Positions 11,110-23,262 of a DNA stretch of 37,604 nucleotides are shown here, piece by piece. A model generated the notes under the pieces. That model was not told the DNA's origin and made no database searches. It worked only from the letters and a program-made list of their open reading frames with translations. The stretch is from contig JAEPRB010000328.1 in the NCBI GenBank assembly GCA_016758965.1, positions 1 to 37,604 on the forward strand, in the 5' to 3' direction. Made by a program: the position numbers and the translations under genes. The DNA comes from Circinella minor. Taxonomy: Eukaryota > Mucoromycota > Mucoromycetes > Mucorales > Lichtheimiaceae. The stretch's first letter is position 1. Every line of letters begins with the position of its first letter.

Positions 11110-11675
11110 CTAAAAGAAGTAATAAAATATTTTTAATGGTTGCTATTGTATTACTTTTATTACGTATTAGATATGTACGTATTCTTCACAAAAAAAAAAA
11201 TAAAGATACACCTTGCTATTATTAATATTAATGTATCTGTTCAACAGAATCGACAAAAAAAATTACAAAGAGGTGGACTACATATTTCTTTGTCGAACAA
11301 CAAGAATAATATTTTTAGATGTTCGTTTCATTTTTGAAAAATAAAAAAATAAAAAATTGAGTAGCGCAGTATAAAAATATAAACACATTGATCTGTATAT
11401 AAAAATAGAGTAAAAAAATATTCTTTGTCATGCATGAATATAATGAACTCTACAAAATTGAATCGCAACCATAACGATATGATAAATTCTTTTTTTTTAT
11501 ATGGATAAACAATGGTACAATAAAAGAATAATTATTAAACAAATCATTTGTATATAAAGCTCTTGAAAAAAAAAAGTTCACATTTTTCGAATTTATAATT
11601 TTTTTTTCTTCTACCGTTATTCATAGTATATTATTTTTTCTCAACTCTCTTTATTTTTTGTGAGCTATACTGTAC

Positions 11676-14328
11676 ATGCTTCTTACAATGAGTAGTGATA
11701 GCGATCAAGAAAACTATTCAAGTGGTCAAGACACTAGTTCCGGTCACAGTTTAACTAGTAATCCTCGTAACCATCCATCACCGCCACCACGATCTTCATA
11801 CAGCCCTTTGGATCCATTGCCGGAAAGTCCTACATCAACATCAAACGACAGTTCACCTGCAAATTCTATGACTGAAGCTCCAGCAGTAAGAACCTTTACT
11901 GATACTTCTGCAGAAACTCAAACACCAATCTCGTCCACTGCTCGTTCGCAACCTACAACTCCATCACCCAAGAATTCCGCCAATTCTCCTGAACAAGAAC
12001 AGCTTTCGAAACCGATTCCTGGTAATCTATCTCAGAATACAAATCAAGAACCAATTTATTTTGCTGCTAGTGGTAGTCGTATTTATTCTCATGCTACTAC
12101 TTCACAGCCATCAAGTTCACAAGGAAAAGAAAAAGAAAGAAAACACTCTGCTTCTGCTCCAGTGTCTCCTTCTGATCCTGTGTCACCTCCTGCTCCGGGC
12201 TCTGCTTCTGATCCCGTGTCACCTCCTAGTCCACCCTCTGCTTCTGCTCCAGTGTCACCTCCTGTCCCAGGTTCTGCTTTTCCGTTATGCTCTCCTTCTG
12301 CTCAAGGCTCTCCTTCTGCTCAAGGTTCTTCTTCTGCTCAAGGCTCTGCTTCTGTTCAAGGTTCTTCTTCTGCTCAAGGCTCTGCTTCTGCTCAAGGCTC
12401 TGCTTCTGCTCAAGGCTCTGCTTCTGTTCCAGGTTCTCCTTCTGTTCAAGGAAGTGCGCAACTTTCTGGTAGTGTGGTTGATGAAGATCCTGAAGAACAA
12501 AATCCACAAAGACAACAACAACAACAAAACGTACGTTCAATTGCAAGAAACGTTATTTATAACTTGAATATAAATGCAGCCCCTGGTGAATGGTGGCCTC
12601 CATATGATTTTCAACCTGGTCAACCACCAAGAGTACCACCACTGTATCAAGAACATTGGAGAATACAATATCCAGATGCTCAACAGAATCGAGATCAACA
12701 TCAAAGACAACAACAAGACGGTGCTGAAAATCAAGGAGCTCAACAACAAGGTGGTACTCAAAATCAAAGAAATCAACAGCAAGGCGGTACTCAACGTCAA
12801 GGAGTTCAACAACAAGTGTTGCCAGAAGATCGTGAACAACATCAGAATGAAAATGAAGCATATGTTGAAGGACAGGCTGAATATGATGAAGATATGAATA
12901 TACAACAGCAACAACAGCGCGCTTATTCAGCTTCGCAAAATACTATGTATGAAATCAACACGAGTTATACTTGGCGCCCACCTTATTATAGACGGCAACA
13001 ACAACAGCCTCCTATGCATCAAGGACTTCCAGCTCCTGAACAACCTCCTGCACAACAGCCACCTCAACAGCCACCGCAATCTCCAGCTGAACCTCCTGCT
13101 CAACAACCACCTCAACCTCCTGCTCAACAACCGCCTCAACCTCCTGCTCAACAACCACCTCAACAACCACCTCAACCTCCAGCTCAACAGCCATTTCAAC
13201 CTCCAACGCAGCGTCTAGTAAATGTACCAGTAGTCTCACGTACAAACATGTATATGCTCTTCACAGTTGGAAGTTAGTATTGATTTTTTATTTTTATTTT
13301 TAAATATAAACTTGTTATATATATATATATTGGCGTCTACAAAAGCATATACATGCGTAATTACTAATAACGAAAAAAAAAATACAGTGTTTCTTTTCAC
13401 ATTCTACAATATATTTTATATGATGATTGGCCGTAAATACACTCTTATTCCTAGTGATGTATTATCATCTTTGGTTGAACAAATTAAAATCCAACAAGTA
13501 CCAGAACCAGCTCGAATTACAATACTTCCTGTAGTACAAACTTTGGACTTGGGTAAATATCCATGAAAAAAAAAATTGTAATTTAGATATTATATAATAC
13601 AAGTAACATCATAGTAACTTGTAATATATACGTTGCTCTATTTTTTACTTTATAGGTTCTATAAAACTTAACATCGACAATTTAAAAGACATTCAAGAAA
13701 TGAAAATGGTTTCTATAAATGGAACGTTACATATTACACCTTATAATCAAGTGTCATCCAGTTCTTATTCTCATACTCTGTCTGACATTGTTACCGATCA
13801 ATTACGTTCTCCCACTGTTGTGCCTGTTGATAAAGAAGAACAGTAAGTCATTCTATAGCCAGTATAAATGGACTTTTTTTTTTTTGTTTTTTTTTGCTAT
13901 CAGTAATTTTCTTATCAACTAATAATATTTCTTTTGGCGGATCATATACATTAATATGAATTATTATCCTAATTGACTTCTAATTATAATTATTATTATC
14001 ACTTTATAGACTTAGAATTCAAAAATTACAAGGTGGAATCAAACTTCTTCGACAACGTTTAGAATCACAACAAAAAGATATAAGAGCATTTCAAGAACAC
14101 TACACTGTTACAGAATTTACTTTTAAGCAACTTCTTGATACATTGGAAAAAAGTATTCTTGACAAAGATGAACGAGATAATGCGTTAACTATTGTTCAGC
14201 TTGCATCAAAAGCATTATCCAACTTTGAAGATACAATGGGTCCTGTTAGACAACAATATTTGGATTTAAAGGCTGAATTTAACAAACTCTTTGACATTGT
14301 TCGAATAATTAATCAAGAATCTCAATAG
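11676..14328 (+). CDS. Low-complexity Ser/Pro/Gln-rich protein with C-terminal coiled-coil domain
   Basis: Four exons: 11676-13272, 13388-13552, 13656-13842 and 14010-14328. Phases agree throughout (2268 nt, 755 aa). Intron 1 carries a good branch site (TTACTAATAAC) before AATACAG. Residues 1-200 are Ser/Thr/Pro-rich. Roughly 170-265 hold PVSPP-type and then about nine SAQGSA-type hexapeptides (18-bp DNA repeats, 12295-12454). Roughly 275-440 are Gln-rich, and about 445-515 are PPAQQPPQ repeats. The C-terminal 220 residues are of normal complexity: IGRKYTLIPSDVLSSLVEQI, a strand-rich piece, then a helical Leu/Gln/Glu/Lys-rich segment likely to be coiled coil. No signal peptide or membrane segment is evident. 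A nuclear regulatory or scaffold role is possible but only inferred. An alternative start lies at 11691 (MSSDSD). The family is not recognised. Confidence 0.78.
12295..12454 (+). repeat. 18-bp coding tandem repeat (SAQGSA units)
   Basis: About nine copies of a unit like TCTGCTTCTGCTCAAGGC within exon 1 of the 755-aa gene, each coding a six-residue S-A/V-Q-G-S-x unit. Copies differ mainly by C/T and A/G changes. As the unit is in frame, copy-number change would alter protein length without shifting the frame. The neighbouring 13040-13205 PPAQQPPQ region is a second in-frame repeat. Confidence 0.85.
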
Positions 14329-14887
14329 CTTTCAATAATACGAACTATAATAAAATGTTGGGATATATAAAATTCCATCATAGTAATAATCATACCTCTT
14401 TCCGTCATCCCCCTCCCTATTTCTTAGTACGTAGTTTCATCATAAATCTTTTTCCAATTTTTTTTAGTAGTTTCATCATATGATAATAAACCAAATTTAG
14501 GAATAACGTAGTCCATGTAATTATATATTTTTTTCTCCATTCACAAGTGATGTTCACTCATTAAGATTTGTTCATTCTCGGACTAATACAACTAAGTATA
14601 TATGTATATTTTCTATATCATTTTATTATAAATATTATATAACCATCAATCATCATCGTTTTCGATCCAAATAAAATGTATCCGTTTTTTTTTTCATTGA
14701 AAATAATATACTTCCATAACAACTGAAAATTGATATCCTCTTGTTTCCTCTTCATGATAATGTAACCATTTTATTTCCTGTTTTTTTAACGCATACACAT
14801 ACACATATACATATATATGTGAGTACAAAAGGGTATCATCATCATCATCATTATTGATTGTTTGTTGGTATTTATTGTAGGTAGTTT
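14329..14887. other. Intergenic region between convergent genes
   Basis: About 560 bp holding the 3' flanks of the 755-aa gene and of the Eaf6 gene. It contains AATAAAATG-type sequences (14349, 14671) that could serve as poly(A) signals in plus orientation, and an ATC repeat at about 14836. No exon was found. Confidence 0.5.
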
Positions 14888-15859
14888 TTATGTATGACTA
14901 TATTCAAACTCTTCTTCTGTTTCCCTTCCAGCAGAACTAGGTCGTTTCTTTTTTCGTAACGGATCACCACTACTACTTCCAAGCATTTTCAATTTTCGTT
15001 TCTTATCCTTTCGTGCAGATAATGAACTTTGTGATCGATCATCTTGACTAGATTCTTCTTTATCTTCTTTTTGTGCTAATGCCTAGATTCACCATACAAA
15101 ATCATGTCATTAATATTGTCCTTACCTTTCCATATCAAAGAGTTTTGCTTTATTTACTAATAATTCTTCTTAATTTTTTTTTTTTTTTTTTTTTTTTACC
15201 TTTTGATATGTTGATGAAGATAATGAGAATAATCGATCCAATTCAGTAAATTTTTGTTTACGTTTATCTGGACGATTCGTTAAATAACCTTCAAAACCAC
15301 GAATAATATTTCCATTTTGTTGTGTATCTTCCAAATAGGATCCTTCAAAAAGATAAATAGCATGTTCAAGGTTGATCTATAATAATATATTGTTATTGAA
15401 AACATTTTCTTATATAAACACAGAGAGAGAGAAAATATGGATGTACATTACCAAATTGGTATCGACAGTCTTTTTTCGGCTTAATAATGCTTGAAGTTCA
15501 AGTTTTGCTTCTTCATATTTTTGTCTAGTCACTTGTGGTGGTTCAGTGGGTGCAGCAGGTGCTTGTGAACTAGATGAAGCTACTGCTGTAGTATTTGTAG
15601 TAGTCGTATTTGATGATGATACTGATGGATCTGAAGATTTTGTATTAGATTGTTTTGGTGATGTAGATTGTTCTTTCTATAATATAATATAACCATAATG
15701 TAGTCATGTTATTTTTTTTAAAAATAATAATTATAATATTTAATATAATAATCTAATCACTCTATCTTACTCTTTTTTTGATTTTAATTTAAAACATTCA
15801 ATTATATACATTGTATTAAACTTTTACTTTATTCCTACCTTTGTGTTATCTTCAGCCAT
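14888..15859 (-). CDS. EAF6: Eaf6-family subunit of histone acetyltransferase complexes
   Basis: Four exons on the minus strand: 15839-15859, 15452-15676, 15200-15376 and 14888-15082. All splices are phase 0, giving 205 aa. The N-terminus is MAEDNTK, then a Ser/Thr/Ala/Pro-rich linker. The conserved core begins [20 protein letters not shown] (about residues 60-80), a helix, and continues [18 protein letters not shown] and [20 protein letters not shown], the hallmark of Eaf6/MEAF6. The tail is basic ([15 protein letters not shown]), plausibly nuclear-targeting. Eaf6 is a small accessory subunit of NuA4 (and of NuA3 or the human HBO1/MOZ complexes), so a nuclear chromatin role follows from the family. 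The gene is divergent from the reductase-acyltransferase gene. An intron carries a 17-base T run. Confidence 0.93.
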
Positions 15860-16491
15860 GATTTACTATTTATAAATATCTTTTGTACTTCTTTTTCAGT
15901 TAAAAAAACTTGCTTTGTGTACAAAAGAAGAGAGGAGAATAATTTAACCGATAACTGAGCTATAAAAAATAAATAATAATAATAATAATAATAATAATGT
16001 GTATATATAAGAGAACAATAAAAGTTTTGATTCAACAAAAGTTAAATAAAACTTGAAGAATATATTTGATAATTATTTTTCAATAGTTAGATTTTATTTA
16101 TAATAAGATCTGTTATATGATATAAACTAATATACTTTTTTTTTGTTTTTTAGATAAAGTATTCTAATTAATAGATGCTACGTTTCACTTGTTTATAAAA
16201 GATTATACTTATCCATAGAAATAATAATAATAACAGAGCGGGCTTCTTTGAGGAGACAAAAAAAGAGTAATGGGCGTTAACTGTTACACGAAAACACATA
16301 GAAGTTGACGAACCTAGACTATTCTCGACCTAATATCCATTTCCGCAAAACTCTCTTTTTTTTTTTTTTTTTACTAGCTATTTTTGAGCTAGGAACTTCT
16401 TTTTCTTTTTTTTTCTTTCACTTCTTTTTTTTTTTGATCTCCCAATCGAGAAATAACTAAACGACAGTTTTTTATTATTATCAAGAAACAA
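15860..16491. promoter_or_regulatory. Shared upstream region of the divergent Eaf6 and fusion genes
   Basis: About 630 bp between two divergent start codons. It contains an (ATA/TTA) trinucleotide run near 15969-15997, and a T-rich/pyrimidine-rich leader (16350-16435) just before the plus-strand start, common upstream of fungal starts. No convincing TATA box or transcription-factor site could be assigned. A short minus-strand ORF (15835-16038) overlaps but is not supported. Confidence 0.4.
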
Positions 16492-19400
16492 ATGTCGTTG
16501 CAACAAGACCAACCAACATTGGGGGAAGATAATAATAGTGAAACACCAACGACTACGACTACTACTACGACTACTACTGCTGTTGTTGCTGACAACAATA
16601 ATAGTGAAAAAACAACAAACGGTGTTGTTACTGAAGAAAGTGAAAACGAAAATGATAATGATTCCATTACAAGTAGTAATAGTGCCGACATCTCGACGCC
16701 TACAATAACAATAACAGACACAGATAATTCTTCCAAAATGACCATTCCAACTATTATTATTAATCATGGTAGTGATGGTGAATATGACGACGACGAAAAC
16801 GATAATAAACACAATACCATGACAACTATTACTACTACTTCACCACTACCAGAAGGAAATAATTCAAGTAGTGATGATTCAGTTGACCTTGTTACCTCTC
16901 CTGAAGAAACAGAACATCCATATCAACCAGAACAACTTCATGAACAAGAACCATTACAACAAGATCAGTTACACTTGCAAGACCCACCTGTAGTTGAAGA
17001 AGTAACAAAAATGAACGTTCAGGAACAACAACAAAAGGCAAAAGAAGCGATAGTGGCTGATCATCGTGATGATATTTCATCTGTACAACCAAGCCCTGAG
17101 CCTGCATCGCTTCAACTAAGCCCCGTTGTCGACTTTTATCGCGGGAAAACGATTTTATTAACAGGTGCAACTGGATTTGTTGGTAAAGCAGTTTTATGGA
17201 AACTGGTCCAGTCCCTTGGTCCCAGTCTTGGTAAAATATATCTTTTAATACGAAATGGAAGTAATAAACGGAGTAAAATTGGAAGACCAGCGGATCGCAT
17301 CAAAAGTGAGATTTTGAATAATAAGGTATTGAAAAAAAAAAAAAAAAAAGAACAGAAAAATGATTGGATTCGAAGGTTAAAAATTGTATAACAAAGGTAA
17401 AAAAAAAAATAAAATAAACAAATTAACCATATATCTTTGGGGGTGGGGTGGGGATTATAGGCATTCTTAGCATTAAGAACATCTATGGGTGAAGCTACAT
17501 TTGATAATATTGTACAAGAAAGAATTGTTCCTATTGCAGGTGATATTATTTCACCTGATTTATCTTTATCAGATCAAGATCGTGAAACAATTATTCAAGA
17601 AGTACATGTTGTGATTCATTGTGCTGCTACATTGGATTACCATGAAAGACTGGATTTGGCATTAGAAACAAATACTTTGGGTACTTTACGATTAATGGAT
17701 TTGGCAGATGAATGTTATAATATGTGTAAGTAAAAATAGAGTGATGATGGAAGGGTGGGTGGGGTGGGTGAGGAGGGGATATTTAGATATATAAATTATA
17801 ATATCTAATTTTTCTTTTTTCATCAATTACTACTAAATTATTACTATTAGTATCATTTGTTCATATGTCTGTTAGTTACTTTAATGCAAATTTACCTGAT
17901 GGTTATGTTCAAGAACGAGTTTATCCAATGGAAATTGGAGATCCAGAAGAACTTTTGAAAGAAATTGTGGGATTGGAACTTCAAGGTAATATAATCATAT
18001 CCGTTACTATAAAATTAGTCATTTCTTTTTTTTTATTAATCATATCATTGTATAGATATTCCAAAAATGACACAACGTATTATGGCATCTTATCCAAACA
18101 CATATACATTTACAAAGTTCTTGACTGAACATTTGATTTTAAAACGTGTTGATTATAATCGTGTAGAAGAAGCTCAAGGTGGTAAAAAACAATGGCCAAT
18201 ATCAATTGTTCGAGCCACTCAAGTAGGTGCTGGTGCATTTGAACCACTGCCTGGATGGGTAAGTAGAAATAAATAAATAAAAAAAAGTGGGGGGTGGATA
18301 AGGAAATAATCCGTCATTATTTACTTTTTATTAATTAACAAAATTTAATAAATTTTATGCAGGTTGATGGCGTCACGGGAACAAATGGAGCTGTTTTCTT
18401 ACTAGGTCATGGAATACAAGTTCTTCAAAGTGATATTGGACATATGCCTGCAGATATTATACCAGTTGATTATCTTGCTCGTATTGTTATTAGTAGTGCC
18501 GCTGTAGCACATGCACCTGGTACAAGATTCCTTTTACCATATAATGAAATCATTACTGAAGAAGACGAAATTGCTAGTCCATTACCACAACCCATTGTAC
18601 CTTGTTTTCCTATCATATACCAAGTTTCTGGAAGCAGTTTAAAAATGGCAACATGGCGAGAAGTGTATGAATATGTACGCCATTATTGGATCAGAAACAC
18701 TAAAATCAATTTACCTACGGGTCAAGAATATTTTGTCAACAATAGAGCATTAATTAAGGCAAGATTCTTTATGAAGAATCATCTCTCCAATTCTTTATCC
18801 TCCGTAACAACTACTTCTACGCAAATCAACAATAACAATGCAAGTCCTTATGGTACAAGAAACAATGCGACGAATAAACCAACGAACCGAACCATTGAAC
18901 TTGCATCACGTATTGTTGAAGCAAATCAACCCTTTTTACGTCATCGATGGGTGTTTGATCATCAGAATGTACGAATGATGGGTCATGATTTGGAAAGTGA
19001 TCCTGTTTTCCGATTATCCCCTTTCAAGCATATTGATTGGGCTGCTTATATGATCAATTATAGTTATGGTACACATCTTTATATTGCACAATGTCCTCTT
19101 GGACTACGCAATATTGTGGTTCCACGTACTTGGGATTGTGCCTTGTATTCGAAACATCAAGTGATTCGGGACTCCATTATTGAAAAACAGATTGAATCTG
19201 TAGTATTTAGTATTTCAGATATTCAGAAGCGAACAGAAAGGATGCTTGTACAATTAATTGAAACCTTGGAAAATCCTAATGCTTATAATCCTCGGGATAA
19301 AAAGAAAAATGAAGAATGGGTGAATGATTTTGATGCTAGTCTTGATGATTGGTGTCATGATGATACACAAATTTTAAGGGAGTCAAATGCATTAGCACAA

Positions 19401-22400
19401 TTAGGTCGTTGGTCAAAAATTCTTGGAGAAAATGATGAAGCGATTAAGGTGGTTGTATTAAATGATAAACGAGTACGCGATAGTGTTGAACAGGTAAAAA
19501 AACAAAAACAAAAATGAAAAGATAATTAGATATTGTAAAAAAGAAAAGGGGTTAGAAATATTTATTTTTTGAAGTTGATTTATATAAAAAAAAAACAATT
19601 GCATATAGATTATTAGTTCATCTGGAGTACCACAAACAACCGTTGTCGGTGAAGCTTTCAAGGTTCTTCAACGAATGCGTGAACGTACACAATTGCCTTA
19701 TATATGGTTTGCTGGAGCATTTTTGGATGGATTATTTAAACGATTATTTACAAGTGTTCGGATACAACAAGAAAATCTTATTAAGGTTAGTTACTCATTG
19801 CTATCATTCAAAAAATAACCTCATAAATCCTCTCATAAGATAAGAAAAAAAAATAGAAACCACAGTTTTTTTTAACTAAAAAGGTATTGAATATATTTTT
19901 TATAGTTAAAAGAACAAATTCGTGGAAAAAATGTTGTTTATGTTCCTGTATCAAAAACCATTTTAGATCAACTTTTAGTTTGGTATATTTGTTTACGATA
20001 TCATTTACCAATGCCCGCTATTATTTGTGATGAAGGTAATTTTTTTTTTTGTTTTCGTTGAATATGACAACCCCTCCCTTCTTTATTTTTATTTATTTAT
20101 TTATTTTCAAATAGCCTTGGCATTACTCGGTCCTATTTCGGACATATTCCGAATTGCTGGAGCTTATTTTGTACGACGTGATCAGACCACTCGATCTCCT
20201 CTCAACACCGCCGTTACAGCTGCTTATACCGAAGCATTGTTGCACGAACATGGTGCATTATCCATGTTAATTGAAAAAACACGATCCAGGACGGGTAGAT
20301 TACACAATGCTTATTCCGATGGTTTAATTGATATGGTATTGGATGCTAGTCTTGAAAAACATCAACCTTCTGCCCCGTCGACACCTACCCATCATTCTCG
20401 TAATAGTTTACCTCATAAGATCCGTAAAGATACTGTATTTGTTCCATTAAATATTACGTATGAAAAAATTCCCGAGTTACATATGCTTATTGATCAAGTA
20501 CTTGATCAAAAGCATCAACCACAGCAACAGCAACAAGCACAGCAACAAACATCAGAACAACTACAACCTCAACAACAGCAACAAGTACAGCAACAACAAC
20601 AACAACAACAAAAACCATCCACTTCTGTACAACGTATGGGTACATTAGGTCGTTCCACATCCTTTTTACGACCTAGTGCATCTATGGCAGGAAGAACGGC
20701 TAATAAGGATAATGGTGTGAATGATAAATGCAAATATGGACGTGTTTATATTGGTATTGGAGATGTTATTGATGTTAGAAAAATGGCAAATGAAAGGTAT
20801 GTTGTACTCTGTAGGACAATCGTATTCTGTATGTATCGGGATCCGGCCTTTCTTTTTTTTTTCTGTTCTATCTAACAAAACGAACAAATTTAATATATAT
20901 GATAGAGATGAAGAAGAACAAGATCAAAGTGAATTTTCAAATTTGGTAGCCCAAATGATTCAAAAACAACATCATGAAGCTACTGCAGTAAGTCCTGTCT
21001 CTTTAGTAGCTGCAGTTGTTTTATTTGGTCGTACATCAGGTGGTATTACTATGGGTAAGCTTTTATCAGTATATATATATACTTGAATATTGATCTGAAC
21101 ACATAGAAAAATGACAGAGAGTTTTATTTAATACCTTGTTGCCATTTTAAATATAGGTGATATTTATAATCATGTCTCATGGTTCCGTGATGAGCTTAAA
21201 TCGAAAAATATTCCTATTGACTGGCAAGGTAAAAATTAACAACTTTTTTTTTTCATTTTACTAGAAGAACAACCTCTAAAAAAAAGATATTAATTGTATT
21301 TATGTGTGTGTGTGTGGGGGGGGGATTTACATAATAAATAGATGATGAGGATGTGGATACTATGGTAGCATATGCTTTAAACCTACTTGATGGAAGAAAG
21401 AATATTACTATTGAAGGCAAACGCGTGACAGAAAACTCTAATGTTCGAGTGGTTGAACATGCTGATAATGTCATGGCACTGTCTTATATGGCAAATCAGG
21501 TAAAAAAAATAAATAAATGAAAAATATTTTATATTCATATAATTAATATTAACATTTATCATTCATTTATTTATTTAGCTTGTTGAAATTTTATTACCAG
21601 ATGCTTTATTTGCTATTAGTTACTTTTCTGTTGGTAATGAACAAGTATCAAGACAAGAACTTTCTACGAGTTTCAAATTTTTAATTCAATTATTTAAAGA
21701 TGAATTTATTTATCCATGGGATCAACAAGAGGTAAAATGATACATATTTATGTTTAGAAGGGAAAAAAAAAAGTTAGAAAGAATCATCTTATCTGATTAA
21801 TTATACTTAACATACTTTTTTTTTTTGTTTATAAAATAAATATTTTAGAAATTCTTTCATTTATTAAATCGATTCCAACAAAAGGGTCTTTTAGTCGAAA
21901 TTAGTACTGATAATTTTGCTAAAAAAGCAACACTCGAAAATGACCCTACTGCATATACCCATATTTGTCTCTTGGCATCTCTTTTGTATCCAACCTTGGA
22001 CGCTTATTGGATTACTTCTTGTTCACTTTCAGCATTACGCGACCTTCCTTATATGCCTCGTAAAATTGTCCCTGTTCTTGCTCAATGGATTGCAGCACAT
22101 CTTATTAGTGGTCGACGTACTATTTATCGTGAAGTGTTATCTACTGAAGCAAGTCAGAATGCTGTTGATAACTTTTTAGCCATTGGATTTATTGAAGCAG
22201 TTCATCCAAAAACTAAACTGTCACCGGATGCACAAATATTACTTTTGGAACTTGGTGTTACTACCAATGAAGATCTTGTTATGGTAGCAGCACGTCGAAA
22301 CAGTCAAGAAAACATTAAGGTAAAATTAAAATCAATCGGGGCTAAGAGAAAGTACATTAAACTGAAACCTTTATATATGTTTTATAGAAAAATAGTGATG

Positions 22401-22729
22401 ATATATTGGGTCAATTAGAAGATATTGCATCATTATGTCATAATATTGAAAAACATCGATTTGGTACTACTGCACAATTAGAAGCTTATAGGAACAGTAA
22501 TGCTCAAGTATTTGATAAATGTCAAAATCAAATTCGTACAATTTTACGAGCTGGTGGAAAAAGTTATGCTACATCCCATGGAATGAATTTGAGTAAAGAT
22601 GAAGATCAAATGATTCAATTAGTTTATTCTTTAAAAACAGCAGCATCTGGGGTTGAACGTTCTGGATCAACACGTAATCCAAGACGTGTATCTCAAGCAT
22701 ATAATCTTTTGAATAATTCTAAAAATTAA
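16492..22729 (+). CDS. Fatty acyl-CoA reductase fused to GPAT/DHAPAT-type acyltransferase
   Basis: Fourteen exons (16492-17325, 17461-17725, 17851-17985, 18056-18258, 18363-19493, 19609-19785, 19906-20035, 20115-20796, 20906-21054, 21157-21228, 21342-21499, 21579-21731, 21849-22319, 22388-22729) join in phase to 1633 aa. Residues 1-212 are Thr-rich then acidic and look disordered. At about 215 a FAR-type Rossmann domain starts ([17 protein letters not shown]), with [13 protein letters not shown] and the YTFTK active-site motif (Tyr428, Lys432). A FAR C-terminal (sterile) domain follows to about 800. A PlsB-like acyltransferase spans about 905-1080: GAYFVRR (974-980), EKTRSRTG (from 1012) and VPLNITYE (1068-1075). 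Block I is VSKTILD, with Ser931 in place of the usual His. A Gln-rich insert and a GPAT-like C-terminal region complete it. FAR makes fatty alcohol; the partner family acylates glycerol-3-phosphate or DHAP. Pairing them suggests ether-lipid synthesis. The C-terminal NSKN is not a standard peroxisomal SKL. Confidence 0.92.
20518..20615 (+). repeat. CAA/CAG repeat coding poly-Gln insert in the fusion enzyme
   Basis: An in-frame run of CAA and CAG codons lies in exon 8, right after acyltransferase block IV (VPLNITYE) and before the continuation [13 protein letters not shown]. It makes a flexible Gln-rich loop. Mixed CAA/CAG use suggests an older, partly stabilised repeat. Confidence 0.8.
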
Positions 22730-22747
22730 AGTAATATACATTTTACT

Positions 22748-22789
<42 letters not shown>

Positions 22790-23262
22790 TATTGATAATT
22801 TCGTATTTTGTATTTTTATTAAAGTATATGTAAATTATACTATTTTTTTTAACCATCAATATATAATATAAATATATATATTTTTTGCTTTCAAAAACAT
22901 TAAGGAAAAAATATATTCTTTGATGCTTAAAAATATGTCCATGTTGTTAGTATAAAATATCTTGTGTACACTTTTTAAAATCTCTTTTGTTGCATTCAAA
23001 AAGATTAAAGTTAGTTATGCGAATTTCCAAATAACAAAACAAAACTTCTGTACGTAGACAACTTTATGTTGTAAAGGATCATCACAAAAATATGAATTTT
23101 TTTTTTTAATTTGGGTAAAATTATTTCATATATCCATTATTATAGTAGCTAATACGTATTCTGACGGTATCTTTTTATTATTATTACGTATTACAAAGAG
23201 TCAATTCCTTTCTAATACGTACAATGACATATTATTCAAATGATTTTCATTATCTAGTAATC
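22730..23262. other. Intergenic region between convergent genes, with (CT)n tract
   Basis: About 530 bp. It starts with the 3' flank of the fusion gene, including a CT dinucleotide tract at roughly 22755-22783. TACGTA palindromes occur at about 23052, 23154, 23186 and 23217. No exon or RNA gene was found. Confidence 0.5.

Noticed and set aside
12061..13245. Several long ORFs in other frames and on the minus strand (Leu-rich, Val/Glu-rich, Arg/Ser-rich)
   Set aside because: Shadows of the in-frame tandem repeats of the 755-aa gene.
16378..17170. Minus-strand ORFs rich in Val, Leu, Ile and Ser
   Set aside because: Antisense to the Thr/Asn-rich N-terminus of the reductase-acyltransferase gene.
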